Positions 8,849 through 17,658 are shown, numbered from the stretch's first letter. The stretch: 64,000 nt of DNA from Chthoniobacter sp. (GCA_021414005.1 JAIOPH010000019.1:310001-374000); one strand, 5' to 3'. The notes: generated from the sequence alone by a model not told the origin. Numbers and translations: made by a program.

Positions 8849-10195
8849 TTACAGAAGCTGCCTCCGCTTCACCTCCGCGTGCTGCCCGATTACTTGCGCG
8901 ACCACCTTTTCCGGATTGAGCAGAGCGAAGCGCACGCCGCGCCGTTTGAGCACTTTTTCGAGTTCGCGCAGGCTGTGCCATTGCAGGTGGCCGCCGAGGT
9001 GGCGGTAGAGATCGTCGAGGCCCGTCACCGCCGCATCGCTGAAGACAGGCTGTGCGCCGGGCGGCTGGAGCATGTCCACGATGAGCAAATGCTGACGGCT
9101 GATCAGTTCGCTGGCCTTGGCGAAGCTCTCCGCGAGCATCGGGTCATCGAGCGCTGTGAGGAAAATGAGCAGCGCGCGTTTGCGCAGCCGCAATCGGATG
9201 AACGAGCACAACTCCTCGAAGTCCGGCGCAACGCTCTGCGGCTGCAACGCGTAGAGCCGATCGCGGCAGGCGTCGTAGTGTGCCTGACCGCTTTTCGCGC
9301 GGACGAAACTGAGCACGCGGTCGCTGAAGGTCAGCAGCCCGAACTGATCGCCCTGCTGCTCCGCCGCGAGGCCGAGGATGAGCGCGGCGGTGACGTAGCG
9401 TTCGAGCACGGTGTCGTGCGTGGCGGCGCTGGCCGGAGCACCAGCCACCGGGCGCCCGCTGAGCCGCGAGGCGTCCACGATCACATAAACTTCCTGGGTG
9501 CGCTCAACTTGAAAAACCTTCGTCACCGGATGGCCGCGTTTGGCCGAGGCTTTCCAGTGAATTTCGTCGTAGCTGTCGCCGGGGACATACATGCGCAGCT
9601 TTTCAAAATCGCGCCCCTGCCCCACCGCACGCTGAGTTTGCGTGCCGAGCTGGCCGCGTTTGAGGAAGATGGCGGCCACATTTTTCCGCTCGTCGAAAAG
9701 ATTGGGATACACGCGCAGCTCGGAACGCACGGCCTGGCTTTCTCGCACGCTCCAAAAGCCGAAGGGCGACGACGCCTCCAGATACGCGCGCTCGAGAAAA
9801 TACTGCCCGCGCCGGGCCGGGGTCGCGGCCCAAGCGAGGCTGGAGACGAGCGCGCCAGCGGGCAGCAGCGTCTCGCGCTCGTCGCTCGCCGCGGCGATTT
9901 CATTGGGAAAGGCGAAGCCGAGGCGCAGCAGACGCGCGTCCTCCGCCTCATTGCGGATGCGCACCTCGATGGTTCCAGGTCGATCCTTCTGCAACCGCAC
10001 GATCTCCGGCAAAACCACCGTCACGCCGGCGAGCCGCCCGCGTGCGGCGAGGGCATCGTAAATCACCACCAGCGCCAGCCCGCCGATGAACAGCCCCGCC
10101 ACCGCCGCCACCGGCGGCAGCGTCGCGGCCACCGTCGCGCACGGGAGCACGATGAGGGCGATCCAGACGAGGAGCCGGGTGCGGGGGACGATCAT
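8849..10195 (-). CDS. DUF58 domain protein (MoxR-associated, vWA-like)
   Basis: 448 residues. Two hydrophobic segments open the protein (~8-25 and ~28-45). The DUF58 signature lies near residue 205-225: MYVPGDSYDEIHWKASAKR, followed by a vWA-like region with VYVIVDASRLSGRP. DUF58 proteins work with MoxR ATPases and DUF4129/DUF4350 partners, probably as an assembly or chaperone system at the membrane. The start codon overlaps the stop of the four-helix-bundle gene as ATGA, which is odd because that gene appears to be an insertion in this operon. Confidence 0.85.
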   Translation of the reverse strand: MIVPRTRLLVWIALIVLPCATVAATLPPVAAVAGLFIGGLALVVIYDALAARGRLAGVTVVLPEIVRLQKDRPGTIEVRIRNEAEDARLLRLGFAFPNEIAAASDERETLLPAGALVSSLAWAATPARRGQYFLERAYLEASSPFGFWSVRESQAVRSELRVYPNLFDERKNVAAIFLKRGQLGTQTQRAVGQGRDFEKLRMYVPGDSYDEIHWKASAKRGHPVTKVFQVERTQEVYVIVDASRLSGRPVAGAPASAATHDTVLERYVTAALILGLAAEQQGDQFGLLTFSDRVLSFVRAKSGQAHYDACRDRLYALQPQSVAPDFEELCSFIRLRLRKRALLIFLTALDDPMLAESFAKASELISRQHLLIVDMLQPPGAQPVFSDAAVTGLDDLYRHLGGHLQWHSLRELEKVLKRRGVRFALLNPEKVVAQVIGQHAEVKRRQLL

Positions 10196-10629
10196 GGGGA
10201 AAATCCGAAATCCGAATATCGAAATCCGAAGAAGGTGGAAGGGAGAAACCGACTTCGTTCGGATGCCTCACTTTGGCGGAAAATGGCTCCGAGAATGTTC
10301 ATCAATTCCTGGACTTCCTGACAGAGTCGCTCCTGCCTGGCCCGAGCTTCCGGGCGGCCCTCGGTGTCGAGCAGACGCAGCCAGAGCCGACTCTCCTTGG
10401 CTTCTTTCCGCCCGATCTTGATCCGCATCCGAAAGTCTTTTTTGCTTAACGCCTCATTCGCCTCTATGTAGTTCGCCGCCCCGGAACCGGAGGACCGCAC
10501 GACCTGCCTGGCGTCCTCCATATTCCCAATCGTGCGCTCCAGCAGCTTGATGAAAGCGCGCACCTCCCGAGCGAACGCAAACGTGCGTTCTTCGAAGTCG
10601 AAAGGTTTGTTTTCCCCGCTTTCAGGCAT
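10192..10629 (-). CDS. Four-helix-bundle protein (23S rRNA intervening-sequence protein family)
   Basis: 145 residues of the small S23/four-helix-bundle family: FDFEERTFAFAREVRAFI at the start, then ARQVVRSSGSGAANYIEANEA and KKDFRMRIKIGRKEAKESRLWLRLL (given in part). These are found as free cassettes or inside 23S rRNA insertions; the biochemical role is unresolved, though related Avd proteins act in diversity-generating retroelements. The gene sits between moxR and DUF58, which are normally neighbours. Perfect 28-nt inverted repeats flank it (10204-10231, 10640-10667); the left copy encodes its last residues (GFRYSDFGF). It looks like a small mobile cassette; no reverse transcriptase is nearby. 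Confidence 0.85.
   Translation of the reverse strand: MPESGENKPFDFEERTFAFAREVRAFIKLLERTIGNMEDARQVVRSSGSGAANYIEANEALSKKDFRMRIKIGRKEAKESRLWLRLLDTEGRPEARARQERLCQEVQELMNILGAIFRQSEASERSRFLPSTFFGFRYSDFGFSP
10204..10231 (+). repeat. Left 28-nt inverted repeat of the four-helix-bundle cassette
   Basis: TCCGAAATCCGAATATCGAA and the following ATCCGAAG match the reverse complement of 10640-10667 at all 28 positions. It lies inside the 3' end of the cassette gene. Related core at 1883-1899. Confidence 0.85.
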
Positions 10630-10639
10630 TTCGAATTTC

Positions 10640-10667
10640 CTTCGGATTTCGATATTCGGATTTCGGA
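10640..10667 (-). repeat. Right 28-nt inverted repeat of the four-helix-bundle cassette
   Basis: Exact reverse complement of 10204-10231. It lies 11 bases upstream of the cassette start codon (10627-10629), between it and the moxR stop. Confidence 0.85.
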
Positions 10668-10671
10668 CTTT

Positions 10672-11637
10672 TCAGCGCGGCACAGCCACTTGTTCCAAAA
10701 TCTTTCCGATCACTTCCGCGATCGTCACGCCCTCGATTTCATACTCGGGCCGCAGCACGATGCGGTGGCCGAGTACGGGTTCGGTCATGGCACGCACATC
10801 GTCCGGTGTGACGAAATCGCGACCACCGAGGGCGGCGTTGGCGCGGCTCGCGAGGAGCAGCGCCTGGGTGGCGCGCGGGCCGGCACCCACGAGGACGGTG
10901 TCGTTTTCACGGGTGGCGCGGACCACGTCTACGACGTAGCCGGTGAGTTCTTCACGGACGGTTACGCCCTCGAGGGCGTGGCGGAGCTGGGCGAGATCGG
11001 CGGCGGAGATCACGGCCTGGACTTCACCGGCGGCGAGCGCTTGCTCCGGCGAGTGTGTGCCGAGCATGCGATGCGCGAGTTCCAGTTCGCTGGCGCGGTC
11101 GGGCGTGTTCATCGAGACCTTGAGCATGAAGCGGTCTTTCTGCGCCTCGGGCAGCGGATAAGTGCCCTCGTATTCGACCGGATTTTGCGTGGCGAAAACG
11201 GTGAAGTTTGGCGAAAGATCGTGGGTGTCGCGGTCGATGGTCACCCTGCGCTCCTGCATCGCCTGGAGCAAAGCCGACTGCGTTTTCGCGGGCGCGCGGT
11301 TGATTTCATCGGCGAGCAGGAACGCGGTGAAGACTGGGCCTTTGATGAGCGTGAACTCATTCTTCTGCATGTTGAAAACGCTCGTGCCGGTGATGTCCGC
11401 CGGCATGAGGTCGGGAGTGAATTGAATGCGATTGAACTCGCACCCGAGCACCCGCGCGAGCGTGCGAACGAGCAGCGTTTTGGCCACGCCCGGCACCCCC
11501 TCGATGAGCGCGTGGTGGCCGGTGAAAATGGCAATGAGCGCCTTATCGACCACATCCTCCTGGCCGATGATGACTTTGCGGACCTCCGCGCGCGCGCGGG
11601 TGAGGACGTCTTGGATGTGGGTGGTGTCGGTGGGCAT
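10672..11637 (-). CDS. moxR: MoxR family AAA+ ATPase
   Basis: 321 residues from the ATG at 11635-11637 (start MPTDTTHIQDVL); the longer frame upstream overlaps the DUF4350 gene and is a shadow. Walker A GVPGVAKT at 47-54, Walker B LLADEINR at ~107-114, sensor ATQNPVEYEGTYPLPEAQ near 170, all typical of MoxR. These ATPases act as chaperones with DUF58/vWA partners. Gene order on this strand is zinc-ribbon proteins, DUF4129, DUF4350, moxR, (cassette), DUF58, SpoIIM, RDD: a complete MoxR-type operon. The ~28-base spacer to DUF4350 carries short repeats (AATGACGA). Confidence 0.92.
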   Translation of the reverse strand: MPTDTTHIQDVLTRARAEVRKVIIGQEDVVDKALIAIFTGHHALIEGVPGVAKTLLVRTLARVLGCEFNRIQFTPDLMPADITGTSVFNMQKNEFTLIKGPVFTAFLLADEINRAPAKTQSALLQAMQERRVTIDRDTHDLSPNFTVFATQNPVEYEGTYPLPEAQKDRFMLKVSMNTPDRASELELAHRMLGTHSPEQALAAGEVQAVISAADLAQLRHALEGVTVREELTGYVVDVVRATRENDTVLVGAGPRATQALLLASRANAALGGRDFVTPDDVRAMTEPVLGHRIVLRPEYEIEGVTIAEVIGKILEQVAVPR

Positions 11638-11665
11638 GGGAAAATGACGAGTGTGGAATGACGAA

Positions 11666-12925
11666 TTAACGATGGTGGGTGCGGGTGAGCGCTTGGGCAA
11701 TGGTTTGGTAGGCGGCGACGGGGTTGCGCTGGCGGGCGGGGCGGGACTGGTCGGCGGCGAGGATCTCCTCCACGCGGGCCTGTTCGCCAGGTCGGTGCAG
11801 CCCGGCCTTGCGCCATTCGGCGAGGCAGAGCGGGAGGATTTCGGCGGGCAGAATGGTGCGGCGGAGCAGATTGATGAACCCGGCGGCGGACTCCTTGCCG
11901 AGGACCACATCGCCGTCGCGCGCTTCGTCGCGGGTTACAGGAATGAAGCGCGCGGTGTTTTTCCAGACGAAGAGCAGCGCGAGCAGCAGGATGCCGGCGA
12001 AGACGCCGTGCAGCCGGTATTTCCGCGCGAGCGAGGCGAGGCCGGGATTCTCGTTCACACCGAGATGATCTTCGTCGAAGACAACCCTGGACGGACCGTT
12101 GAAAAGACGCGCGAGGAGCAGCGGCTGGCGCTCTTTGCGCAGCGCCTCGTTGCTCAGGAAAAAGGAATCCGCCGCGAAGACGAGGCTGCCCTGCCCGAGG
12201 CGGCGCTCGATGAGCACAGGCTTGCCTTCACATTCGTAGAGCACCTCCCACCCCGGCATCAGGTCTTTGAAACAGAGCCGCGTGTGCCAGGTCATCTCGG
12301 ATTCGAGCCGGGCTTTTTCATCGGCGGAATCGGCGTAACGCGGCCCGTCCTTCTCGTCCGCCACCGGCAGCGTGTCGAAGGCGAAGCCCCAGCGTTTGGC
12401 CGCCTCGGTGAAGCTTATCGGCGGATTTTTTACCGGGTCGTCTTCGTCCTCGTCGTCCTTTTTTTTGGCCGCCTTTTTCTCGTCCTCCTTCCGGCCTTTC
12501 GCGCCGAGTTTTTTGCCGCGCTTGAGTTTTGTGTGGGTGCGAACTTCATCAAAACCGTTCAGATTTTGCACCGGGAGAAAGGCGAAGACAGCGCGCGTGC
12601 CGCCGTTCACGAGCCCGTTAAAGACGCGCAGTTCGCGGTCTTCCCACGCGGCGCGGCCATCCACGCCGGCATAGACGAGCGTGATCGGACCATCGGTCTG
12701 AAGCCGGGGGAGCGAGCGGAAGTTGCGAGTGGTATTGACGCCGCGCAAACTGTCGAGCGCGTCGTAAATGCCCTTCACGCCGAGCGGGTCGGCGCGCAGC
12801 GAAGAGTAGGGCGGATAGATGTCGCCCTTCGCGGCGTGCAGGGCGAAAAGTTGCCGCACCCCGGCGACGAAGATCGCCGCGAGGACGAGCGCGCAGGCGA
12901 GCTGGAAGGCGGGTTTCTTCAGCAT
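11666..12925 (-). CDS. DUF4350 domain protein
   Basis: 419 residues: an N-terminal membrane segment (~8-26), a periplasmic DUF4350-like region (YPPYSSLRADPLGVKGIYDAL, given in part; then the acidic/Lys-rich GKKLGAKGRKEDEKKAAKK stretch at ~145-165), a second membrane segment near residue 315-335 (GILLLALLFVWKN) and a cytoplasmic tail. DUF4350 proteins accompany MoxR and DUF4129 genes. The start overlaps the end of the DUF4129 gene by 7 bases, so translation is probably coupled. The Lys/Asp-rich insertion is unusual and may be lineage-specific. Confidence 0.8.
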   Translation of the reverse strand: MLKKPAFQLACALVLAAIFVAGVRQLFALHAAKGDIYPPYSSLRADPLGVKGIYDALDSLRGVNTTRNFRSLPRLQTDGPITLVYAGVDGRAAWEDRELRVFNGLVNGGTRAVFAFLPVQNLNGFDEVRTHTKLKRGKKLGAKGRKEDEKKAAKKKDDEDEDDPVKNPPISFTEAAKRWGFAFDTLPVADEKDGPRYADSADEKARLESEMTWHTRLCFKDLMPGWEVLYECEGKPVLIERRLGQGSLVFAADSFFLSNEALRKERQPLLLARLFNGPSRVVFDEDHLGVNENPGLASLARKYRLHGVFAGILLLALLFVWKNTARFIPVTRDEARDGDVVLGKESAAGFINLLRRTILPAEILPLCLAEWRKAGLHRPGEQARVEEILAADQSRPARQRNPVAAYQTIAQALTRTHHR

Positions 12926-14532
12926 GCGCGGATGCGTTCGAGATTGGCCGCGAAGTCGCCAAGCGTGTCGGGCGTGACTTCATGCTCGCCGTACCAGGCG
13001 CGCTCAAAGGCGTCGAGGTTGCGGTCGAAAGCGCCGAGCAGCTCGGAGTTGGCGCGGGCACGGCGCTGCAGCTCGCGGTCGTAGTCGAGGTTCGATTTGT
13101 GACGGGCGAGCCGGAGGAGTTCGCGGTGGCCGAGGTGCGCGAGGCAGGCGAGGTAGGAGGCGCGCAGCGCGAGGCGGAGCTCCCCGCTTTCCCGCAACTC
13201 CCGCGCGAGCTGGAGCCAGCCGTCCTCGGGAAGCTGGTCGGCGGTGACGTGCTCCGCGTTCAGGTCCGGGCGCAGCGCCACGGCCTGGACCGGCGTTGAC
13301 GCGACGGGTCGGCGGCGGCGCACGAGGAGCACGACGAGGACAATGGCGACGAGCATGAGGAGCGCGATGAAGATGCCGCGGACGTTGCCGAACCAGCTCA
13401 GGAAATCGGGCAGATGGAAACCGTCGAAGGTTTCGGGCCGTTCCTTCGGCGTCAGCCAGTCGTCGATTTTTTTTCCCACGGCTTCGATCCACTTCCCGAG
13501 ATCGCGCATCCATTTGCCAAACCACGAAAGTTTTTCCGGCTCCGCCGGACGCGCCCGCGGCGCGCGCCACGAGTACTCGCGGCGCGCGAGCACATCGTCG
13601 AGCGAGCGGTCGAGTTCCGTGGAGCTGACTTTCGGCTCCTGCTTCAGCGCGGCGGGCGCGGGCAGCGGGCCGGGCAGACCGAGGAAAAGGAGCAGGCCCA
13701 GCGCGAGCGCGGCGGCGCGCGGAGTGGGGCGGCGCGCGGCTTTCAGCTGCACCTCGAGGTCCGCGCCGGTGCGCTGCGAGCTGCCGTAAAAGCAGCGCAG
13801 GACATTGACCGCCTTGCGCAGCGGATCGAGGCACAGGTAAAGCACGGCGAGGGAGACTGCGATGGTGGTGGCGTTGAGCATGCCGCGCGGGTTCTGCGTG
13901 AAGCTGCTCTCCACGCCGAGCAGTGTCTTGCCGAGCTGCGGCACGGCGAAGATGGCGATGAAGACATTCAGCCAGACAAAAAAGCCGAAGATCGCGAGCA
14001 GCGAGGCGGTCAGGTGGGCCTGAAGCGGCCAGAGGAGACACTGCGCCCAGGCGCGGCGGACCAGCTTCCAGAGGCCGCCGGGCTCGCCGTCGCCGAGCAC
14101 GGTTACGTTGTGAAAAAAGGTGGCGGTCCAGACGTAGGGCAGCGTGATGAGGAGCGCCAGCGGGCGCAGCACGAGGCCGAGCGGTTGGAGGGCGATCTGG
14201 GCCGCGGCGAGGCGCGCCACACGACCGGCGGTCCACTGCGGCGGATCGAGCAGGAGCAGCTCCGCGCGGAGGCGGCAACAGAAAACGGCCTGCCAGCATT
14301 TCATCCACAGCCACGCGGCGGCGAGCGCGGCGGAGGAGCCGAAAAGCCGCTCGTGGGCATCCGTACTGCGGCCCATATCGGCGAGAAAATAGAGCGCCGC
14401 GAGCAGGCACGGCACCGTGCCAAGGAAGTAGCCGAGCCATGCCGAGGCCGGCGCGCCGCGGAGCAGCCGCACGGCTTCCTCCACGAGATCACTCGCGGGC
14501 CGGCCCTGGCGCTGGAGATCGCGGCGCTTCAT
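12919..14532 (-). CDS. Membrane protein with C-terminal DUF4129 domain
   Basis: 537 residues from the ATG at 14530-14532 (MKRRDLQRQGRP); the frame is open further upstream, but that part overlaps the next gene. The N-terminal half has five or six membrane segments, a region with RREYSWRAPRARPAEPEKLSW follows (in part), then a membrane segment (GIFIALLMLVAIVLVVLLV) and the DUF4129 domain with the typical helical end (ALRASYLACLAHLGHRELL and LDAFERAWYGEHEV). DUF4129 is a standard partner in MoxR operons. It overlaps the preceding small gene as ATGA and the following DUF4350 gene by 7 bases. Confidence 0.8.
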   Translation of the reverse strand: MKRRDLQRQGRPASDLVEEAVRLLRGAPASAWLGYFLGTVPCLLAALYFLADMGRSTDAHERLFGSSAALAAAWLWMKCWQAVFCCRLRAELLLLDPPQWTAGRVARLAAAQIALQPLGLVLRPLALLITLPYVWTATFFHNVTVLGDGEPGGLWKLVRRAWAQCLLWPLQAHLTASLLAIFGFFVWLNVFIAIFAVPQLGKTLLGVESSFTQNPRGMLNATTIAVSLAVLYLCLDPLRKAVNVLRCFYGSSQRTGADLEVQLKAARRPTPRAAALALGLLLFLGLPGPLPAPAALKQEPKVSSTELDRSLDDVLARREYSWRAPRARPAEPEKLSWFGKWMRDLGKWIEAVGKKIDDWLTPKERPETFDGFHLPDFLSWFGNVRGIFIALLMLVAIVLVVLLVRRRRPVASTPVQAVALRPDLNAEHVTADQLPEDGWLQLARELRESGELRLALRASYLACLAHLGHRELLRLARHKSNLDYDRELQRRARANSELLGAFDRNLDAFERAWYGEHEVTPDTLGDFAANLERIRAC

Positions 14533-14858
14533 TCGTCGGAGCCGCCCACCAGGTGGGTCCACATGGTGCCGTCGTGAAAGGAATCCGGCATCGTGAGGAG
14601 CACGCGCCCGATAGTGTGAAAAACGAGCAGCGCGACGACGAGCCCCGCCGCCACTTGCACGACCGGCCAGAGATTGACCCGCCGCCGGGCCGGCTTGGCC
14701 GCGGCTTGCGCGATCTTTTTCAAACACGACGCGCAGATGATGCGCTCGTCGTGCTCCGTGATGCACTCGCGGCAGAAAAACTGCGCGCACTCCGGGCACC
14801 GCGCGACGGCTTCGCGGGTGGCGTGGTGGAGGCAGCGCTGTTGGGCGAGTGGGGTCAT
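14529..14858 (-). CDS. Small B-box-like zinc-finger membrane protein
   Basis: 109 residues. The N-terminus has a B-box/zinc-ribbon pattern: CLHHATREAVARCPECAQFFC then CRECITEHDERIICASC (Cys/His ligands at ~9, 12, 21, 24, 29, 32 and on). One membrane segment (~62-82) precedes a short tail. Such zinc-binding membrane proteins often sit beside MoxR genes. Coupled to the DUF4129 gene by ATGA. The role, perhaps recruiting partners to the membrane, is inference. Confidence 0.7.
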   Translation of the reverse strand: MTPLAQQRCLHHATREAVARCPECAQFFCRECITEHDERIICASCLKKIAQAAAKPARRRVNLWPVVQVAAGLVVALLVFHTIGRVLLTMPDSFHDGTMWTHLVGGSDE

Positions 14859-14955
14859 GGGGAATGCCGAATGGCGAGTGGCGAATGACGGGAGGAAAGG
14901 CGCGGGCGTGGGGCGGCCGGTTCGTCATTCGTCATTCCGCATTCGGCATTCATGA
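14859..14955. repeat. Imperfect inverted repeat of GAATGCCGAATG words
   Basis: Outer arms GAATGCCGAATG (14862-14873) and its reverse complement CATTCGGCATTC (14940-14951), with inner GAATGACG/CGTCATTC copies. The right arm overlaps the stop of the next gene. This is the same family of interspersed intergenic words as at 8757-8848 and 11635-11665. Confidence 0.6.
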
Positions 14956-15495
14956 TGGCAGCGGGGCGGGCGCGGTGTCGGCGGCGGGCTGGCTGTCTGC
15001 TTGCACGGCTTCGATGAGCGGAATGAGGCGGGCGAGGAAGAGTTGGGCAGGGCGGAGTCGCGTGGGCGCGGCGAGGGCGTGCCAGCCAGCGGTGCTGGTC
15101 TGGATGTGGCACATGCAGGTGGGGCCGAGCAGGATATTGAGGAAAAGCAGGATGAGGAAGACGGCGGCGCCGGCGCCGACGATCCCGGCGAGCACCCACA
15201 ATGTCACGCGGAGTTCCTGCTCGCTGGCGCTGGCTCCGCCCCACCACAGCCCGCCCGCCAGCAGCGCGCCGCCGCCACCGAGGATGCCATGCACGATGTT
15301 CCAGGCGAAGCGCACTTTCGTGCGCTGAATGACGAGGGCGGTGACGTCCTTGAAAAAGAACCGGCGATAGCGCTCGCTGATGAGCAGCGAATTGACCTCC
15401 AGCAGGTGATCCTCCGCGAGCCAGAGCCGCGCGAAGCCGGTCAAACTCAGGCCACGACCGGCGAGGCGGCGGTAGGTGATGGTCGGGGCGTTCAT
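14950..15495 (-). CDS. Membrane protein of unknown function in MoxR operon
   Basis: 181 residues from the ATG at 15493-15495 (MNAPTITYRRLAGRGL). The first ~65 residues resemble a PH-like or membrane-proximal domain (LAEDHLLEVNSLLISERYRRFFFKDVTALVI, in part). Two membrane segments follow (~75-92 and ~100-122), then a tail with a CMCHI motif. It overlaps the preceding zinc-ribbon gene as ATGA, so it belongs to the same unit. No family recognised; a bPH-type domain is possible. Confidence 0.6.
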   Translation of the reverse strand: MNAPTITYRRLAGRGLSLTGFARLWLAEDHLLEVNSLLISERYRRFFFKDVTALVIQRTKVRFAWNIVHGILGGGGALLAGGLWWGGASASEQELRVTLWVLAGIVGAGAAVFLILLFLNILLGPTCMCHIQTSTAGWHALAAPTRLRPAQLFLARLIPLIEAVQADSQPAADTAPAPLPS

Positions 15496-16124
15496 CGGAA
15501 GGCGTTCCTCCACGACGCCGAGTAGGTGACGGCGAGAAGCGCGGCGACCCAGATGGCGAACTGGATAAAGCCGAGCAGGAGCCCGACTACCGCCAACCAG
15601 CGGCGGCGTCCGCGCGGGAGGCTGCCGGGCCTTTTCCAGCCAAAGAATCCACAGAAAATCGTGAGCGGGCCGGTGACGATGAAGAACGGCCAGCACACCA
15701 GACCGATGAGCAGCGGGACGAGTCCGGCGAGGAAGGTGGCATTCGCCCAGTGGAAGCGGCGCACCACGAGTTCGGGGAGCTTTTCCGCGCCGAGTCCGCT
15801 GCTCAGGCAGGTGGGGCAAAGGTGGCGCGTGCCGAGCGGCATGTCGCAGACCGTGCAGACGAAACGCCCGCAGCGGTCGCAGCTCAGCGTGGCGCGGTTT
15901 TCGGGGTGGAAAAAGCACACGGCATCGCCGTCAAAGGCGTGATCCGCCATTGTCGAACTGGCTTTTTCCGGCGACCAAAATGCCGGAAGAAAACTGCCGC
16001 TGAGGAGCGCGCGGCAGCCGGGGCAGGCGGTTTCGGTTTCGCGCCCGAGCGACTCCGGGGCGAGGGCGCGCCCGCACACGGGACAGGCGAAAGAGGTCGG
16101 AGCGGATGCGGCGGACACGGTCAT
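15492..16124 (-). CDS. Zinc-ribbon/B-box membrane protein, first gene of MoxR operon
   Basis: 210 residues. The N-terminal ~100 hold several metal-binding pairs: CPVCGRAL, CPGCRALL, then a B-box-like CFFHPENRATLSCDRCGRF with CTVC and CPTC. Three membrane segments follow (about 128-145, 150-165, 180-200). It resembles the 109-residue zinc-finger protein two genes downstream and may be its paralogue. Its stop overlaps the next start (ATGA). The divergent gene at 16226 leaves ~100 bases for promoters. Confidence 0.7.
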   Translation of the reverse strand: MTVSAASAPTSFACPVCGRALAPESLGRETETACPGCRALLSGSFLPAFWSPEKASSTMADHAFDGDAVCFFHPENRATLSCDRCGRFVCTVCDMPLGTRHLCPTCLSSGLGAEKLPELVVRRFHWANATFLAGLVPLLIGLVCWPFFIVTGPLTIFCGFFGWKRPGSLPRGRRRWLAVVGLLLGFIQFAIWVAALLAVTYSASWRNAFR

Positions 16125-16225
16125 GCGGTTTCCGTTTTACTCGCGGTTGGGGTTCATCTTCACTGCGGTTCGTCGCATAGCGCGGCGCAAACTAGAAGCC
16201 CTCAATCCGCAGAACAAGAAACAAC

Positions 16226-17233
16226 ATGAACTGGTATTACGATCTCGGTGGACAACGCCAGGGCCCAGTGCCCGAAGCCGAACTGGACCGCCTGCTGGCC
16301 GCGGGCACGATCAACGTGAACACGCTGGTCTGGAGCGAAGGCATGGCCAACTGGACACCGCTCCGCGAGGCGCGTCCGACCGGCAGTGCCGCTCCGGCGA
16401 CCACGCCCGCGGCGGTGCCGGAAGGCTGGGTGCGCTGCACCGCGACGGGCCGCTACTTCCCGCCGTCGCAGATCGTGTATCTGGACGGAAAAGCGTATTC
16501 CGCCGAAGCGAAGGCAGGCATCGTGCAGGGCGTGATACAGGGCGGGGAGTTGCCCGACAATGATGAATCCCTGCGCACCGGCCCGGCGTGGGAGCAGCGC
16601 GCGCAGCTCGGTTTTTCCAAGGCAATCTGGGAGACGATCAAGGCCGTGCTGATGGATCCGAGTCGGACATTTGAAACGATGAAGCGGGCGGGCGGAATCG
16701 GCACGCCGCTGGGGTTCTTTTTTGTCGCGGTGGTAGTGTGCGTCGTTTTTTCAGCACTCTACGGCGTTCTCTTCCAAGGCGTCATTTTGTCGATTGCACC
16801 GGCGGAAACCCGTCAGCAGATGGCCGTCATGGCGGGAGCCGGAGCGTTTTTTCACCTAATTCGAAGCGTATTTCTAGCCGTTTTGCTGGTTGTCATTAGT
16901 TTCATCGGCTCCGGGATCCTGCACCTCGTCTTGATGATGCTCAGTGGCGCTCGGCAAAAATTTGAAACCAGCTACCGCACGTTTTGTTACACAATGGGTG
17001 CGGGACTCTCACTTTCGGTAATCCCGATGTGCGGAGTGCTAATCGGACTGATATGGGGGCTTGTAGGCCTGTGCATTGGACTGGCGAAAACCCAAGGGAT
17101 CGAGACTGGGCGCTCAGTTGGTGCAGTGCTGATCTCTGTGGTGGTCGGATGCCTAGTCTGCTGCACGCTGTATATGCTTCTGGTTGGTGTTATCATTGCG
17201 GGAGTCGCTGGAATGTCAGGTGGGTTCAAGTAG
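16226..17233 (+). CDS. GYF_2 (DUF4339) plus Yip1-like membrane protein
   Basis: 335 residues. The N-terminus is a clear GYF_2 domain (MNWYYDLGGQRQGPVPEAEL ... LVWSEGMANWTPL). A short linker with a Cys/Tyr motif (CTATGRYFPPSQIVYLDGKAY, in part) leads to a C-terminal Yip1-type block of about five membrane helices (~155-330). The fusion of GYF_2 with Yip1 is common in Verrucomicrobia and Planctomycetes. Location inner membrane; function unknown. The codons of the last third are less GC-rich than the rest. Confidence 0.75.
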   Translation: MNWYYDLGGQRQGPVPEAELDRLLAAGTINVNTLVWSEGMANWTPLREARPTGSAAPATTPAAVPEGWVRCTATGRYFPPSQIVYLDGKAYSAEAKAGIVQGVIQGGELPDNDESLRTGPAWEQRAQLGFSKAIWETIKAVLMDPSRTFETMKRAGGIGTPLGFFFVAVVVCVVFSALYGVLFQGVILSIAPAETRQQMAVMAGAGAFFHLIRSVFLAVLLVVISFIGSGILHLVLMMLSGARQKFETSYRTFCYTMGAGLSLSVIPMCGVLIGLIWGLVGLCIGLAKTQGIETGRSVGAVLISVVVGCLVCCTLYMLLVGVIIAGVAGMSGGFK

Positions 17234-17240
17234 TTGCCGT

Positions 17241-17651
17241 ATGGTTTGGCGGAAGTTGCGATCTGGCGAAACCGATCACGAGGCGGTCTGGCTTGGCGTG
17301 TCGGTAACCAGTCTTGTTTTGGCGAAATGCTGGCTGTGGATGGGTTTTTTCCAGCCAAGCTGCGTCTTTCACACCGTGACCGGTTGCCCGTGCCCGACGT
17401 GCGGGGCAACGCGCTGCGTGCGCTTCGCGCTCGGCGGAGATTTCGGCGCGGCGCTGGCGATCAACCCGCTCTTTTTCACCATCCTAGTGGCGATCGTGCT
17501 CTACGACATCTACGCCGCCACGGTGCTCGCGCTGCGGCTCCCGCGTTTGTGCGCCGACACGCTGCCCCCGTGGGCGGGGAAAGCGGGGCGTCTGGCCGCG
17601 GGCATCGCGCTGGCTGTGAACTGGGCGTGGCTGATCTGGCGCGGGGTGTGA
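17241..17651 (+). CDS. DUF2752 membrane protein
   Basis: 136 residues from the ATG at 17241, 7 bases after the previous stop. DUF2752 signature CPCPTCGATRCVRFALGGDF lies near residues 51-70, followed by two membrane segments (INPLFFTILVAIVLYDIYA; AAGIALAVNWAWLIW). A TTG at 17184 would extend it into the previous gene and is not used here. Very commonly found right after GYF/Yip1 genes; function unknown. Confidence 0.75.
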   Translation: MVWRKLRSGETDHEAVWLGVSVTSLVLAKCWLWMGFFQPSCVFHTVTGCPCPTCGATRCVRFALGGDFGAALAINPLFFTILVAIVLYDIYAATVLALRLPRLCADTLPPWAGKAGRLAAGIALAVNWAWLIWRGV

Positions 17652-17658
17652 CGCGCGA

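Noticed and set aside
14950..15918. Longer 322-residue reading of the 181-residue membrane protein
   Set aside because: The extension is Arg/His-rich shadow of the upstream zinc-ribbon gene, and the shorter start forms an ATGA overlap.
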